Below are positions 1 through 6,693 of a stretch of 10,444 nucleotides of DNA, piece after piece. Position numbers and translations under genes: made by a program. Position 1 is the first letter of the stretch; every line of letters begins with the position of its first letter. The stretch is from CAYLOC01 sp964385195 (GTDB taxonomy: Bacteria > Actinomycetota > Actinomycetes > Propionibacteriales > Nocardioidaceae). A model generated the notes under the pieces. That model ran no database searches, was not told the DNA's origin, and saw only the letters and a list, made by a program, of their open reading frames with translations. The stretch lies in NCBI GenBank assembly GCA_964385195.1, contig CAYLOC010000119.1, positions 1 to 10,444 on the forward strand, in the 5' to 3' direction.

Positions 1-845
1 AGAAGCCGCCGTTCGGCATCGCCCAGACCGGCAAGAGCTTCCGCAACGAGATCACCCCGGGCAACTTCATCTTCCGTACCCGCGAGTTCGAGCAGATGGA
101 GATGGAGTACTTCGTCGCCCCCGGCACCGACGAGGAGTGGCACGACACCTGGATCACCACGCGGATGGACTGGTACGTCGACCTCGGCCTCTCCCGGGAC
201 AACCTGCGGCTGTATGAGCATCCCGCCGACAAGCGCTCGCACTACTCCAAGCGCACCGTCGACATCGAGTACCGCTTCGGCTTCACCGGTCGCGAGTTCG
301 ACGAGCTGGAGGGCATCGCGAACCGTACCGACTACGACCTGAAGGCACACAGCGAGTACTCCGGGGTGGACCTTTCCTACTTCGACCAGGCGAGCGGGGA
401 ACGATGGACGCCGTACGTCATCGAGCCCGCGGCGGGCCTGACCCGGTCGCTGATGGCGTTCCTCGTCGACGCCTACGCCGAGGACGAAGCCCCCAACGCC
501 AAGGGTGGTGTGGACCGGCGTACCGTGCTCCGGCTCGACCCCCGGTTGTCCCCGGTGAAGGCGGCCGTGCTGCCGCTGTCCCGCAACTCCGACCTGTCTC
601 CGAAGGCGCGGGGGCTCGCGCAGGATCTGCGCGCGGTATGGAACGTCGACTTCGACGATGCCGGGGCGATCGGGCGCCGCTACCGCCGCCAGGACGAGAT
701 CGGCACGCCGTACGCGGTCACCGTTGACTTCGACACGCTGGAGGACAATGCGGTTACGGTCCGTGAGCGTGACACCATGAAGCAGGAGCGGATCGGGCTG
801 GACCAGGTCAAACCGTACTTGGCCGAACGGCTTCTCGGGGTGTGA
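1..845 (+). CDS. glyQS: Glycyl-tRNA synthetase, class II dimeric type (5'-truncated)
   Basis: Attaches glycine to tRNA-Gly in the cytoplasm. The reading frame is already open at base 3, so the gene enters from outside the window; 280 residues are visible, against roughly 460 for the alpha2-type enzyme, so about the first 180 are missing. The fragment opens inside the catalytic core: FRNEITP followed by FRTREFEQMEMEYF is class II motif 2 and its loop, RYEHP-like YEHPADKRSHYSKRTVD and the DLKAHSEYSG stretch are typical of bacterial/archaeal-type GlyRS, and YVIEPAAGLTRSLMAFL is motif 3. After it come VLRLDPRLSPVKAAVLPL and IGTPYAVTVDFDTLEDNAVTVRE, split here across the alpha/beta anticodon-binding domain. 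The stop is TGA at 843-845. Only 76 bases separate it from the likely next start, and no convincing terminator lies between. The identification is firm; the symbol glyS is also used for this single-chain type. Confidence 0.95.
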   Translation, partial: KPPFGIAQTGKSFRNEITPGNFIFRTREFEQMEMEYFVAPGTDEEWHDTWITTRMDWYVDLGLSRDNLRLYEHPADKRSHYSKRTVDIEYRFGFTGREFDELEGIANRTDYDLKAHSEYSGVDLSYFDQASGERWTPYVIEPAAGLTRSLMAFLVDAYAEDEAPNAKGGVDRRTVLRLDPRLSPVKAAVLPLSRNSDLSPKARGLAQDLRAVWNVDFDDAGAIGRRYRRQDEIGTPYAVTVDFDTLEDNAVTVRERDTMKQERIGLDQVKPYLAERLLGV

Positions 846-902
846 CCCACTCCGCGCAGCCCCGACGCGCCAGTGCGGACGCAGACGTCGACCGCCGTAC
901 CC

Positions 903-914
903 GGAGACGAAAGG
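903..914 (+). promoter_or_regulatory. Ribosome binding region of the lipoprotein gene
   Basis: GGAGACGAAAGG contains two purine-rich Shine-Dalgarno-like cores. GAAAGG lies 7 bases before GTG 922, and GGAG lies 9 bases before GTG 916. The two candidate starts differ by only two residues (Met/Val-Thr), so the protein prediction is hardly affected. Confidence 0.5.
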
Positions 915-921
915 TGTGACA

Positions 922-1614
922 GTGACGCGGCCCAGAGCAGTGACAGGGGGCGCTGGCAGGCGCATCCTCCAAGCAGTGGCGGTGTGCGCCTGTGCCGGCC
1001 TGCTGGCCACGGGGTGCAGTGGCGGTGGCGATGACAGCCCCGAAGCAGGAACGACCACACCGGCAGCCCCGACCACGTCCGAAGCGGGTGCATCCGCGGC
1101 GACCACGAACACCCCGTCGTCCTCTCCCTCACCCACGATGCACTGGGAGAAGGGCACCACGAAGCCGGGGACGACCATGAAGGTGGGGAAGTCCGCCACC
1201 GTCCGCTTCAAGGCCGACGCCAAGCACAACTCGCTGGTGAAGCTCACCGTGGAGAAGGTGCGCAAGGGCAAGGTGAAGGACTTCAAGCGGTACAAGCTGC
1301 CGAAGTCCGTGCAGCGGTCCAGCATCTACTACGTCGATGTGCAGGTGAAGAACACCGGAACCGGCAACCTGTCGGGTCAGCACCTGACGTTGTACGGCAA
1401 GATCTCCAAGTCCACCGTCATCCAGCCCGCCACCCTCAAGGGCGGGGAGTTCAAGCCCTGCACCGACCAGGCCCTGCCGAAGAAGTTCGGCAAGGGCAAG
1501 AAGGCCACGACCTGCCTGGTGTTCTTCGCTCCGCACCACGGAAACATCAGCCAGATCCAATGGCGTTTCACCAAGCCGACAACCCCGCCGGTGGCATGGA
1601 AGGTACGCAAGTAG
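922..1614 (+). CDS. Uncharacterised Lys-rich secreted lipoprotein
   Basis: I do not recognise the family. The N-terminus has basic residues, a hydrophobic stretch (ILQAVAVCACAGLL) and a lipobox LLATGC, so the mature protein should begin at that Cys and be lipid-anchored outside the membrane. A Ser/Thr/Pro/Ala-rich low-complexity linker of about 40 residues follows, typical of actinobacterial lipoproteins. The C-terminal 150 residues are very rich in Lys and look like an all-beta domain: VRFKADAK, LVKLTVEKV, SSIYYVDVQVKNTGTG and HLTLYGK are strand-like, and the VDVQVKNTGTG piece recalls the DUF4352-type immunoglobulin-like fold (inference only). Two later cysteines (in KPCTDQ and ATTCLVFF) could form a disulfide. 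GTG at 916 and GTG at 922 are in frame; I prefer 922 because GAAAGG at 909-914 sits 7 bases before it, but GGAG at 903-906 could serve 916. The 3' end overlaps the Dus gene in another frame. Confidence 0.8.
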   Translation: MTRPRAVTGGAGRRILQAVAVCACAGLLATGCSGGGDDSPEAGTTTPAAPTTSEAGASAATTNTPSSSPSPTMHWEKGTTKPGTTMKVGKSATVRFKADAKHNSLVKLTVEKVRKGKVKDFKRYKLPKSVQRSSIYYVDVQVKNTGTGNLSGQHLTLYGKISKSTVIQPATLKGGEFKPCTDQALPKKFGKGKKATTCLVFFAPHHGNISQIQWRFTKPTTPPVAWKVRK

Positions 1615-2771
1615 CCGCTCCGCCCGCCACCGAGCGGCCGTCCCTGCCGCTGGTGCTCGGACCCGTCGAGGTCCCGACACCGGTCGTGCTGGCCCCGATG
1701 GCCGGCGTCACCAACGCGGCCTACCGCACCCTGTGCCGCGAGCAGGGCGCCGGGTTGTACGTCTGCGAGATGATCACCAGCCGGGGCCTGGTCGAGCGCG
1801 ATGAGACCACCCACCGGATGCTGGAGTTCGATGCCGGCGAGCAGGTGCGGTCGGTGCAGTTGTACGGCGTGGACCCGGCCACCATGGCCGAGGCGGCTCG
1901 GATCCTGTGCGGTGAGTACGGCGTCGACCACATCGACTGCAACTTCGGCTGCCCCGTGCCGAAGGTCACGCGCAAGGGTGGCGGCGCTGCGCTGCCGTGG
2001 AAGCAGCGGTTGCTGGGAGCCATCCTCGACGCCACCGTGCAGGCTGCCTCGCCGTACGGTGTGCCGGTCACGATGAAGACCCGGATGGGTATCGACGACG
2101 ACCACCTCACGTTCCTCGACGCCGGGCGCCTCGCCACCGACACCGGGTGTGCCGCGATCGGGCTGCATGCGCGTACGGCGAGCCAGCACTACTCCGGACG
2201 CGCACAGTGGTGGGCGATCGCCGAGCTCGTCGCCGCCGTGGACATCCCGGTGCTCGGCAACGGCGACATCTGGGAGGCAGCCGACGCGCTCGCGATGCGG
2301 GCCGCGACCGGCTGCGCCGGGGTCATCGTAGGACGTGGCTGCCTCGGGCGCCCGTGGCTGTTCCGTGACCTGATGCACGCTTTCGCCGGGGGCGGAAGCC
2401 CGACGCTGCCGACGCTGGGCGAGGTCCGGGCGATGCTCCGGCGGCACGCGGAGCTGCTGGTGCACTCCATGGGGGAGGAGAAGGGGTGCAAGGAGATCCG
2501 CAAGCACATCGCGTGGTACCTCAAGGGCTTCAGTGCCGGCAGCGAGCTGCGGCAGTCGCTCGGGCTGGTCGACTCCCTGGCCGCCCTCGACATGTTGCTG
2601 GGCCGGCTGGATCCCGACGAGCCGTACCCGGTCGAGCAGCTGGGGAAACCGCGTGGGCGGCAAGGCAGTCCGAAGCGGGTCCACCTGCCTGAGCGGTGGT
2701 TCGACGACCGCGACGGGCTGAGCACCGGACGGGTCGACCCCGCCGCCGAAGACGGCACCTCCGGCGGCTGA
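1596..2771 (+). CDS. dusB: tRNA-dihydrouridine synthase, DusB/NifR3 family
   Basis: FMN-dependent enzyme that reduces specific uridines in the tRNA D-loop to dihydrouridine with NADPH. Residue numbers are from ATG 1596 (391 aa). The TIM-barrel signatures are in order: LAPMAGVTN (33-41, FMN site), VQLYG (87-91), CNFGCPVPKV with catalytic Cys119, MKTRMG with Lys161, LHARTASQHYSG with His191, VLGNGDI (219-225) and GRGCLGRPW (247-254) for the FMN phosphate. The C-terminal helical tRNA-binding domain holds HIAWYLKGF. The last 35 residues are polar and probably disordered. An in-frame ATG at 1560 would lengthen the overlap with the lipoprotein gene to 55 bp; I chose 1596 because the family core begins only about 20 residues later and the overlap drops to 19 bp. 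No good Shine-Dalgarno is visible, so translation may be coupled to the gene before it. Dus next to GlyRS is a known actinobacterial arrangement. The exact uridine target is not visible from sequence. Confidence 0.93.
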   Translation: MEGTQVAAPPATERPSLPLVLGPVEVPTPVVLAPMAGVTNAAYRTLCREQGAGLYVCEMITSRGLVERDETTHRMLEFDAGEQVRSVQLYGVDPATMAEAARILCGEYGVDHIDCNFGCPVPKVTRKGGGAALPWKQRLLGAILDATVQAASPYGVPVTMKTRMGIDDDHLTFLDAGRLATDTGCAAIGLHARTASQHYSGRAQWWAIAELVAAVDIPVLGNGDIWEAADALAMRAATGCAGVIVGRGCLGRPWLFRDLMHAFAGGGSPTLPTLGEVRAMLRRHAELLVHSMGEEKGCKEIRKHIAWYLKGFSAGSELRQSLGLVDSLAALDMLLGRLDPDEPYPVEQLGKPRGRQGSPKRVHLPERWFDDRDGLSTGRVDPAAEDGTSGG

Positions 2772-2803
2772 CGCGCCGGTTTCCCGCATTTCGAGAAGTT
2801 CGT

Positions 2804-2838
2804 TAGGGTCGCTGGAACGTATATCCGACCAGAGGGAG
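2804..2838 (+). promoter_or_regulatory. Putative promoter -10 and RBS of the solute-binding protein gene
   Basis: TAGGGT at 2804-2809 fits the actinobacterial -10 pattern TAnnnT. The -35 region about 17 bases upstream (TTCCCG at 2781-2786) matches poorly. Transcription would begin near 2815, giving a leader of about 30 bases with a strong Shine-Dalgarno, AGGGAG at 2833-2838, seven bases before GTG 2846. This supports a transcription unit separate from the dus gene, which ends 74 bases earlier. Confidence 0.45.
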
Positions 2839-2845
2839 ACAACTC

Positions 2846-3754
2846 GTGAGCGAATCCCCGCTCAACAACCTGTCCCAGCGCCCCCTGTCCCGCCGCACCA
2901 TGCTGCGCTACTCCGCCCTGGGGGCGGTTGCCGTTGCCGGCGGATCGGTCCTCACTGCGTGCGGTGGTGGAGAAGAAGAGGCCGAAGGAATCCAGGCGCG
3001 GATCGACGCAGGCAACCAGATCCGGCTCGCCATCGCCAACGAGCCGCCGTACACCAAGCTGACGAAGGACGGCACGCTCACCGGTGCTGCGCCTGATGTC
3101 GCCAAGGCGGTGCTGAGCAAGCTCGGGGTCGACAACGATCAGGTCAAGGGCGTGCAGACGGCCTACGACTCGATGATTCCCGGCCTGAACGCCGGCCGCT
3201 GGGAGATGGTGACCGCGGGGTTGTTCATGAACGAGTCCCGATGTGCGAAGGTCGCCTACTCATCCCCGGTCATCGTGTCCACGGAGTCGCTGGCGCTGCC
3301 GCCGGACAACCCCGGTGACCTCGCCACCCTGGACGACGTGAAGAGCAAGGACGTGAAGGTAGCGGTACTCGCTGGAAGCTTCGAGCTCAAGACCGCGAAG
3401 TCGCTGGGCATCCCAGAATCGAAGTTGAAGACGTTTCCCCGTGCACCCGACGCTCTGCAGGGGATGGAGGCCGGCCGGGTGCAGGCGATCCTGCTGCCCA
3501 CGCTGACGCTGAATGCGCTGAAGAAGCAGCAGAACGCGAAGTTCTCGGTGACTCCACCGCTGGAGGCGTTCCCCAAGACCGGCTCCGGGGCGGCGTTCAA
3601 CCCGGACGACAAGGCGTTCGTGAAGAAGTACGACGAGCAGCTGAAGAAGTTCAAGCAGACCGACGAGTTCGACTCGATCCTCGACAAGTGGGGCTTCAGC
3701 GGGGATGCCGCCCGCAGCGCTTCCACCGAGGAGCTCTGCAAGAACCCGGGGTAG
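2846..3754 (+). CDS. ehuB: ABC transporter solute-binding lipoprotein, ectoine/hydroxyectoine-like (EhuB)
   Basis: Extracytoplasmic receptor that delivers a ligand to an ABC importer. The 302-aa product begins with a twin-arginine signal (SRRTML, Arg16-Arg17), a hydrophobic stretch and the lipobox LTAC with Cys39, so it is probably exported folded by Tat and then lipidated. The rest is a family 3 (amino-acid type) periplasmic-binding fold: IRLAIANEPPY, GAAPDVAKAVLSKLG, SMIPGLNAGRWEMVTAGLF, SRCAKVAYSSP, KVAVLAGSFE, ALQGMEAGRVQAI and the C-terminal KWGF. From memory these segments, especially NE-PPY, SxIPGLxAGR, ESRCAKVAYS and GSGAAFNPDD, resemble EhuB most. Tyr69, Tyr107 and Phe127 could supply an aromatic box for a quaternary or iminium ligand, with Arg132 binding the carboxylate; this needs alignment. 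GTG 2846 is set by the strong RBS. The permeases lie convergently beyond the gap. A general polar amino-acid receptor is the main alternative. Confidence 0.85.
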   Translation: MSESPLNNLSQRPLSRRTMLRYSALGAVAVAGGSVLTACGGGEEEAEGIQARIDAGNQIRLAIANEPPYTKLTKDGTLTGAAPDVAKAVLSKLGVDNDQVKGVQTAYDSMIPGLNAGRWEMVTAGLFMNESRCAKVAYSSPVIVSTESLALPPDNPGDLATLDDVKSKDVKVAVLAGSFELKTAKSLGIPESKLKTFPRAPDALQGMEAGRVQAILLPTLTLNALKKQQNAKFSVTPPLEAFPKTGSGAAFNPDDKAFVKKYDEQLKKFKQTDEFDSILDKWGFSGDAARSASTEELCKNPG

Positions 3755-3764
3755 ATCCCGCATC

Positions 3765-3864
3765 NNNNNNNNNNNNNNNNNNNNNNNNNNNNNNNNNNNN
3801 NNNNNNNNNNNNNNNNNNNNNNNNNNNNNNNNNNNNNNNNNNNNNNNNNNNNNNNNNNNNNNNN
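3765..3864. other. Assembly gap of 100 Ns
   Basis: Exactly 100 Ns separate the binding-protein gene (stop at 3754) from the permease gene (stop at 3878, minus strand). A run of precisely 100 is the usual placeholder for a scaffold gap of unknown length, so real distances across it are not known. Base composition and gene content on both sides agree with one genome region. Confidence 0.97.
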
Positions 3865-3877
3865 CCCCACCAGCGTG

Positions 3878-4546
3878 TCAGCCGTACGTCGCCAGTCGCA
3901 TCTCCAGCCGGCGCAGTAGGACGGCGGTGGGGTAACTGGCGGCGAGAAAGATGAGCCCCGCCAGCGTGATCGGCTCCACCCACTCGTAGGTGCCGTTGCC
4001 GTACTGCCGCGCCGTGAAGACCAACTCGGTTACGGTGATCAGCGCCAGGTACGGTGTCTCCTTGAACATCGCGATCGCGTAGTTGCCCAATGCGGGAAGC
4101 ACGTTGCGGATCGCCTGCGGGAGGATCACGCGCAGCCACACCGACCTGCGTGGCAACCTCAGCGCGGCGGCGGCCTCCCACTGCCCGACCGGAACCGCCT
4201 CGATACCGGCCCGGTAGACATCGGTGTAGTAGCACGCATAGTGCACGCCTAGCCCGATGACTCCCGCTTGCATCGGTGAGAGCGTGACACCCAACTGCGG
4301 CAGTGCGTAGAACAGGAAAAACAACTGGATCAGAAGCGGCGTGCTGCGGATGTAGGCGACTACGAACGTGATGATCTGCGACACCACCGGCATCCGGTTG
4401 TACTTGATGATCGCGAAGAGCAGGCCGAGGATGGCCGCAAGGATCGTGCCGAGCACCGTGGCCACCAGCGTGTACTTGAAGAACGCCAGCAGCAGGTCCG
4501 GCAGCATATCGCCGGTGTAGCCCCAGTCCCAGGTGTAGTCCAGCAT
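3878..4546 (-). CDS. ehuD: ABC transporter permease, EhuD-like
   Basis: Membrane subunit of a polar amino-acid/ectoine-type importer (HisMQ family), 222 aa, a normal length. Hydrophobic segments lie at about residues 18-48, 55-82, 92-112, 150-172 and 190-212, fitting the usual five-helix core. The EAA loop that docks the ATPase is clear: GQWEAAAALRLPRRSVWLRV followed by ILPQAI (121-146). The pieces YIRSTPLLIQLFFLFYALP, VIGLGVHYACYYTDVYRAG and EWVEPITLAG are, to my memory, EhuD-like. The start is well supported: ATG at 4546 has GGGGAGG at 4560-4554 seven bases upstream, and it overlaps the stop of the preceding permease gene as TGATG, which implies translational coupling. The stop is 13 bases from the gap, so the next gene of the operon, expected to be the ATPase, would begin in the unsequenced part. 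Confidence 0.88.
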   Translation of the reverse strand: MLDYTWDWGYTGDMLPDLLLAFFKYTLVATVLGTILAAILGLLFAIIKYNRMPVVSQIITFVVAYIRSTPLLIQLFFLFYALPQLGVTLSPMQAGVIGLGVHYACYYTDVYRAGIEAVPVGQWEAAAALRLPRRSVWLRVILPQAIRNVLPALGNYAIAMFKETPYLALITVTELVFTARQYGNGTYEWVEPITLAGLIFLAASYPTAVLLRRLEMRLATYG

Positions 4547-5295
4547 CAGGCAACCTCCCCTTCGGCGCCGGTCGCCCTGGTCTGGCGGAAGACTCCGACG
4601 AGGCGACGCCACCCGCCAGAGCGTTCTTGTCCGAGACGGGCCTTGGCGTATCCCTCAAAAATGTTGGAGGCGCCGGTGAGCACATAGGCGAGCACGAAGT
4701 AGATCGCAGAAAGCAGGACGTACATCGCGACCTGGTTACCTCCGGCGAACCGGAAGTCCTCACCCCGGGTCATCAGGCCGACGAGGGAGATCGTGTAGAG
4801 CAGCGGGGTGCTCTTCAGCAGCTGGATGAACAGGTTGTTCATCGACGGGATCATCAACGCGAACGCCTGCGGCCACACCACCCGCCGCATCCGTTGCGAC
4901 CGGGAGAGGTTCAGTGCGGTCGCGGCCTCCCACTGCGGCTGCGGGACCGCATTGATCGAGCCGCGCACCACCTCCGCGCCGTACGAGCCGTAGTTCAGTC
5001 CGAGCGCGAGCATGGCGACGAGCATCGAGTCGAGCTTGACGCCGAGCATCAACGGCAGCGCGAAGTACAGCCACCACAGCTGCACGAGCAACGACGACCC
5101 GCGGAAGAACTCCACCACGACCCGGGTCGGCCCGCGTACCCAGAGAGTGTCTACCCGACTCAACAGCCCGAAGACGACCGACAGCACGATCATCAGGGCC
5201 AGGCCCAGCCCGGTGGCGATCACCGTCACTGCCAAGCCGTCGAGCAGGTTACCGGTCCAGTCCAGCAGCGTCAGGTCTGCAGCGAGTGGAGACAT
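4546..5295 (-). CDS. ehuC: ABC transporter permease, EhuC-like
   Basis: Second membrane subunit of the same importer, 249 aa. Hydrophobic segments occur at about 17-46, 57-84, 91-110, 150-172 and 186-210. The EAA loop is QWEAATALNLSRSQRMRRVV followed by WPQAF (121-145). VVEFFRGSSLLVQLWWLYFALP and LNYGSYGAEVVRGSINAVP are typical of EhuC and of polar amino-acid permeases in general. The last 30 residues form a basic, polar cytoplasmic tail. I chose ATG 5295: the frame remains open far upstream, but only as the antisense of the dgt gene, and the first membrane segment begins right after this Met. No clear Shine-Dalgarno precedes it, whereas a TAGGAT -10 box ends 8 bases before, so the message may be leaderless or nearly so. 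Its TGA shares one base with the ATG of the next permease gene. It forms an operon with that gene, read away from dgt. Confidence 0.88.
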   Translation of the reverse strand: MSPLAADLTLLDWTGNLLDGLAVTVIATGLGLALMIVLSVVFGLLSRVDTLWVRGPTRVVVEFFRGSSLLVQLWWLYFALPLMLGVKLDSMLVAMLALGLNYGSYGAEVVRGSINAVPQPQWEAATALNLSRSQRMRRVVWPQAFALMIPSMNNLFIQLLKSTPLLYTISLVGLMTRGEDFRFAGGNQVAMYVLLSAIYFVLAYVLTGASNIFEGYAKARLGQERSGGWRRLVGVFRQTRATGAEGEVA

Positions 5296-5303
5296 GGGAA
5301 GCG

Positions 5304-5309
5304 ATCCTA
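5304..5309 (-). promoter_or_regulatory. Putative -10 box of the permease operon
   Basis: On the minus strand TAGGAT fits TAnnnT and ends 8 bases before the ATG at 5295, so transcription would start at or next to the start codon. No good -35 hexamer is visible at 17-18 bases upstream. It lies in the 108-base divergent space shared with dgt. Confidence 0.45.
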
Positions 5310-5389
5310 ACGGTGCCGCCGGTCGTGCACCCAGAACGCCGCGCCACGGGCGCCGATGGTGGAAGATGAGCGGCGTCGCCGGCGGGCAG

Positions 5390-5395
5390 TAGGGT
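5390..5395 (+). promoter_or_regulatory. Putative -10 box of dgt
   Basis: TAGGGT fits TAnnnT and ends 8 bases before the preferred ATG at 5404. A GGAGG at 5397-5401 is only 2 bases from the ATG, too near for a normal Shine-Dalgarno, which again suggests a leaderless or very short-leader message. The -35 region is not recognisable. Confidence 0.45.
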
Positions 5396-5403
5396 CGGAG
5401 GCG

Positions 5404-6684
5404 ATGGACCGACCGCCCCCGCCGTACGCCGACAGCGACATCGAGCGTGCGGTGCCGGAGCCGGCGAGCCGGTCCGGCCGGTCGCCGTTCGAGCGGGACC
5501 GGGCCCGGATCGTGCACTCGGCGGCGCTGCGGCGGCTCGCGGCGAAGACCCAGGTGGTCGGCCCCACCAGCCACGACTTCGTCCGCAACCGGCTGACCCA
5601 CACCCTGGAGGTGGCCCAGGTCGGACGGGACCTGGCCGAGGTGCTGGGCTGCGACCCGGACCTGGTGGAGGCCGCCTGTCTGGCGCACGACCTCGGCCAC
5701 CCGCCGTTCGGGCACAACGGCGAGCGAGCCTTGAACGAGGCGGCGACGGGGATCGGCGGCTTCGAGGGCAACGCGCAGACCCTGCGGTTGCTGACGCGGC
5801 TGGAGCCCAAGCGGATCGCCGACGATGGGACGCCGCACGGGCTCAACCTCACCCGCGCCACCCTGGACGCCTCCTGCAAGTACCCGTGGCTGCTGGGTGC
5901 GGCGCCGCGTCCGGTGGGCCGGCATGCGGACGGCCTGCCGCGGGCGGTACACAAGTTCGGCGTCTACGACGACGACCAGAAGGTGTTCGACTGGGTCCGC
6001 GCCGGCAGCCCACCGGGCCACGTGTGTGTCGAGGCGCAGACGATGGACTTCGCCGATGATGTCGCCTACAGCGTGCACGACCTGGAGGACGGCATCGTGG
6101 CCGGCCGGATCGACCTCACCGCGCTGGGTGACTCCGAACTGCGTGCACGGGTAGGGGAGACGGTCCGGGACTGGTACGACGACGGGCTCACCACCGACGT
6201 ACTCGAGGCGGCCTTCGCCGGCCTCACCGCAGATCCGGCCTGGCCGACCGTGCCGTACGACGGCACCCGCAGACACCTGGCAGCGCTGAAGAACCTGACC
6301 AGCTCACTGATCAGCCGGTTCTGTGACGGCGTGCGGGATGCGCTGCGGGTGCACGACGACGCCGGGGTCCGGCACGGCGCGGACGTGTCCGTCCCGGAAC
6401 CGGTGCGGGTCGAGATCGCGCTGCTGAAGGGGATCACCGCCACCGTGGTGATGCGGGCCGATGACCGGGTCGCGGCCCTGGCCCGGCAACGTGAGCTGCT
6501 GCACGAGCTGGTCGAGGCGCTGCTGCGGGGCGCCCCACGGGCGCTGGACCCGGCGTTCGCGGAGGACTTCACCGCGGCCAGCAGCGACGCCGCCCGGCTG
6601 CGGGTGGTGATCGACCAGGTGGCCTCCCTCACCGACGCCTCGGCTGTGGACCGGCACCGGCTGCTGACGGGCCGTCCTGCGTAG
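5404..6684 (+). CDS. dgt: Deoxyguanosinetriphosphate triphosphohydrolase-like HD protein
   Basis: HD-superfamily dNTPase that splits dNTPs into the deoxynucleoside and triphosphate, so it influences the dNTP pool. The 426-aa protein begins with a Pro-rich lead, then SPFERDRARIVHSAALRRLAAKTQV, the typical start of the family. The metal-site residues are all present: His66 in RLTHTLEVAQVGR, His95-Asp96 in CLAHDLGHPPFGHNGE, and the distal Asp at 218/219 in MDFADDVAYSVHDLEDG. RNRLTHT and GGFEGNAQTLRLLTRLE are also family hallmarks. Length agrees with the shorter actinobacterial/dGTPase-like type 2 members. An in-frame ATG at 5356 would add 16 basic residues, but it lies before the TAGGGT box and outside the family's usual N-terminus, so 5404 is preferred. 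Only 9 bases separate it from dnaG, a conserved actinobacterial pairing. Whether it is active on dGTP specifically or needs an activating nucleotide cannot be seen. Confidence 0.94.
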   Translation: MDRPPPPYADSDIERAVPEPASRSGRSPFERDRARIVHSAALRRLAAKTQVVGPTSHDFVRNRLTHTLEVAQVGRDLAEVLGCDPDLVEAACLAHDLGHPPFGHNGERALNEAATGIGGFEGNAQTLRLLTRLEPKRIADDGTPHGLNLTRATLDASCKYPWLLGAAPRPVGRHADGLPRAVHKFGVYDDDQKVFDWVRAGSPPGHVCVEAQTMDFADDVAYSVHDLEDGIVAGRIDLTALGDSELRARVGETVRDWYDDGLTTDVLEAAFAGLTADPAWPTVPYDGTRRHLAALKNLTSSLISRFCDGVRDALRVHDDAGVRHGADVSVPEPVRVEIALLKGITATVVMRADDRVAALARQRELLHELVEALLRGAPRALDPAFAEDFTAASSDAARLRVVIDQVASLTDASAVDRHRLLTGRPA

Positions 6685-6687
6685 ACT
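6682..6687 (+). promoter_or_regulatory. Putative -10 box for leaderless dnaG transcription
   Basis: TAGACT includes the TAG stop codon of dgt and ends 6 bases before the GTG of dnaG. This spacing puts the transcription start on or beside the GTG, and no Shine-Dalgarno fits in the 9-base gap. dnaG may therefore be made both from the dgt message and from its own leaderless one. The -35 region is weak. Confidence 0.45.
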
Positions 6688-6693
6688 CACACC

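Noticed and set aside
846..915. Terminator after glyQS
   Set aside because: CGGGG/CCCCG and GGGT/ACCC pairings are short and widely possible in such GC-rich sequence.
1377..2789. 470-codon minus-strand frame opposite dus and the lipoprotein
   Set aside because: High-GC shadow of a gene with all Dus motifs on the plus strand; the translation shows no domain.
3865..3870. GTG at 3870 (minus strand) as the start of the missing ATPase
   Set aside because: Only two codons are readable before the Ns and no RBS precedes it, so it cannot be supported.
5356..5403. Upstream ATG of dgt
   Set aside because: It lies before the TAGGGT box and adds Arg-rich residues not seen at the family's N-terminus.
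4546..6276. Very long minus-strand frame extending the first permease to 576 residues
   Set aside because: Everything upstream of 5295 is antisense to the clear dgt gene and is Arg/Pro-rich and unlike any permease N-terminus.
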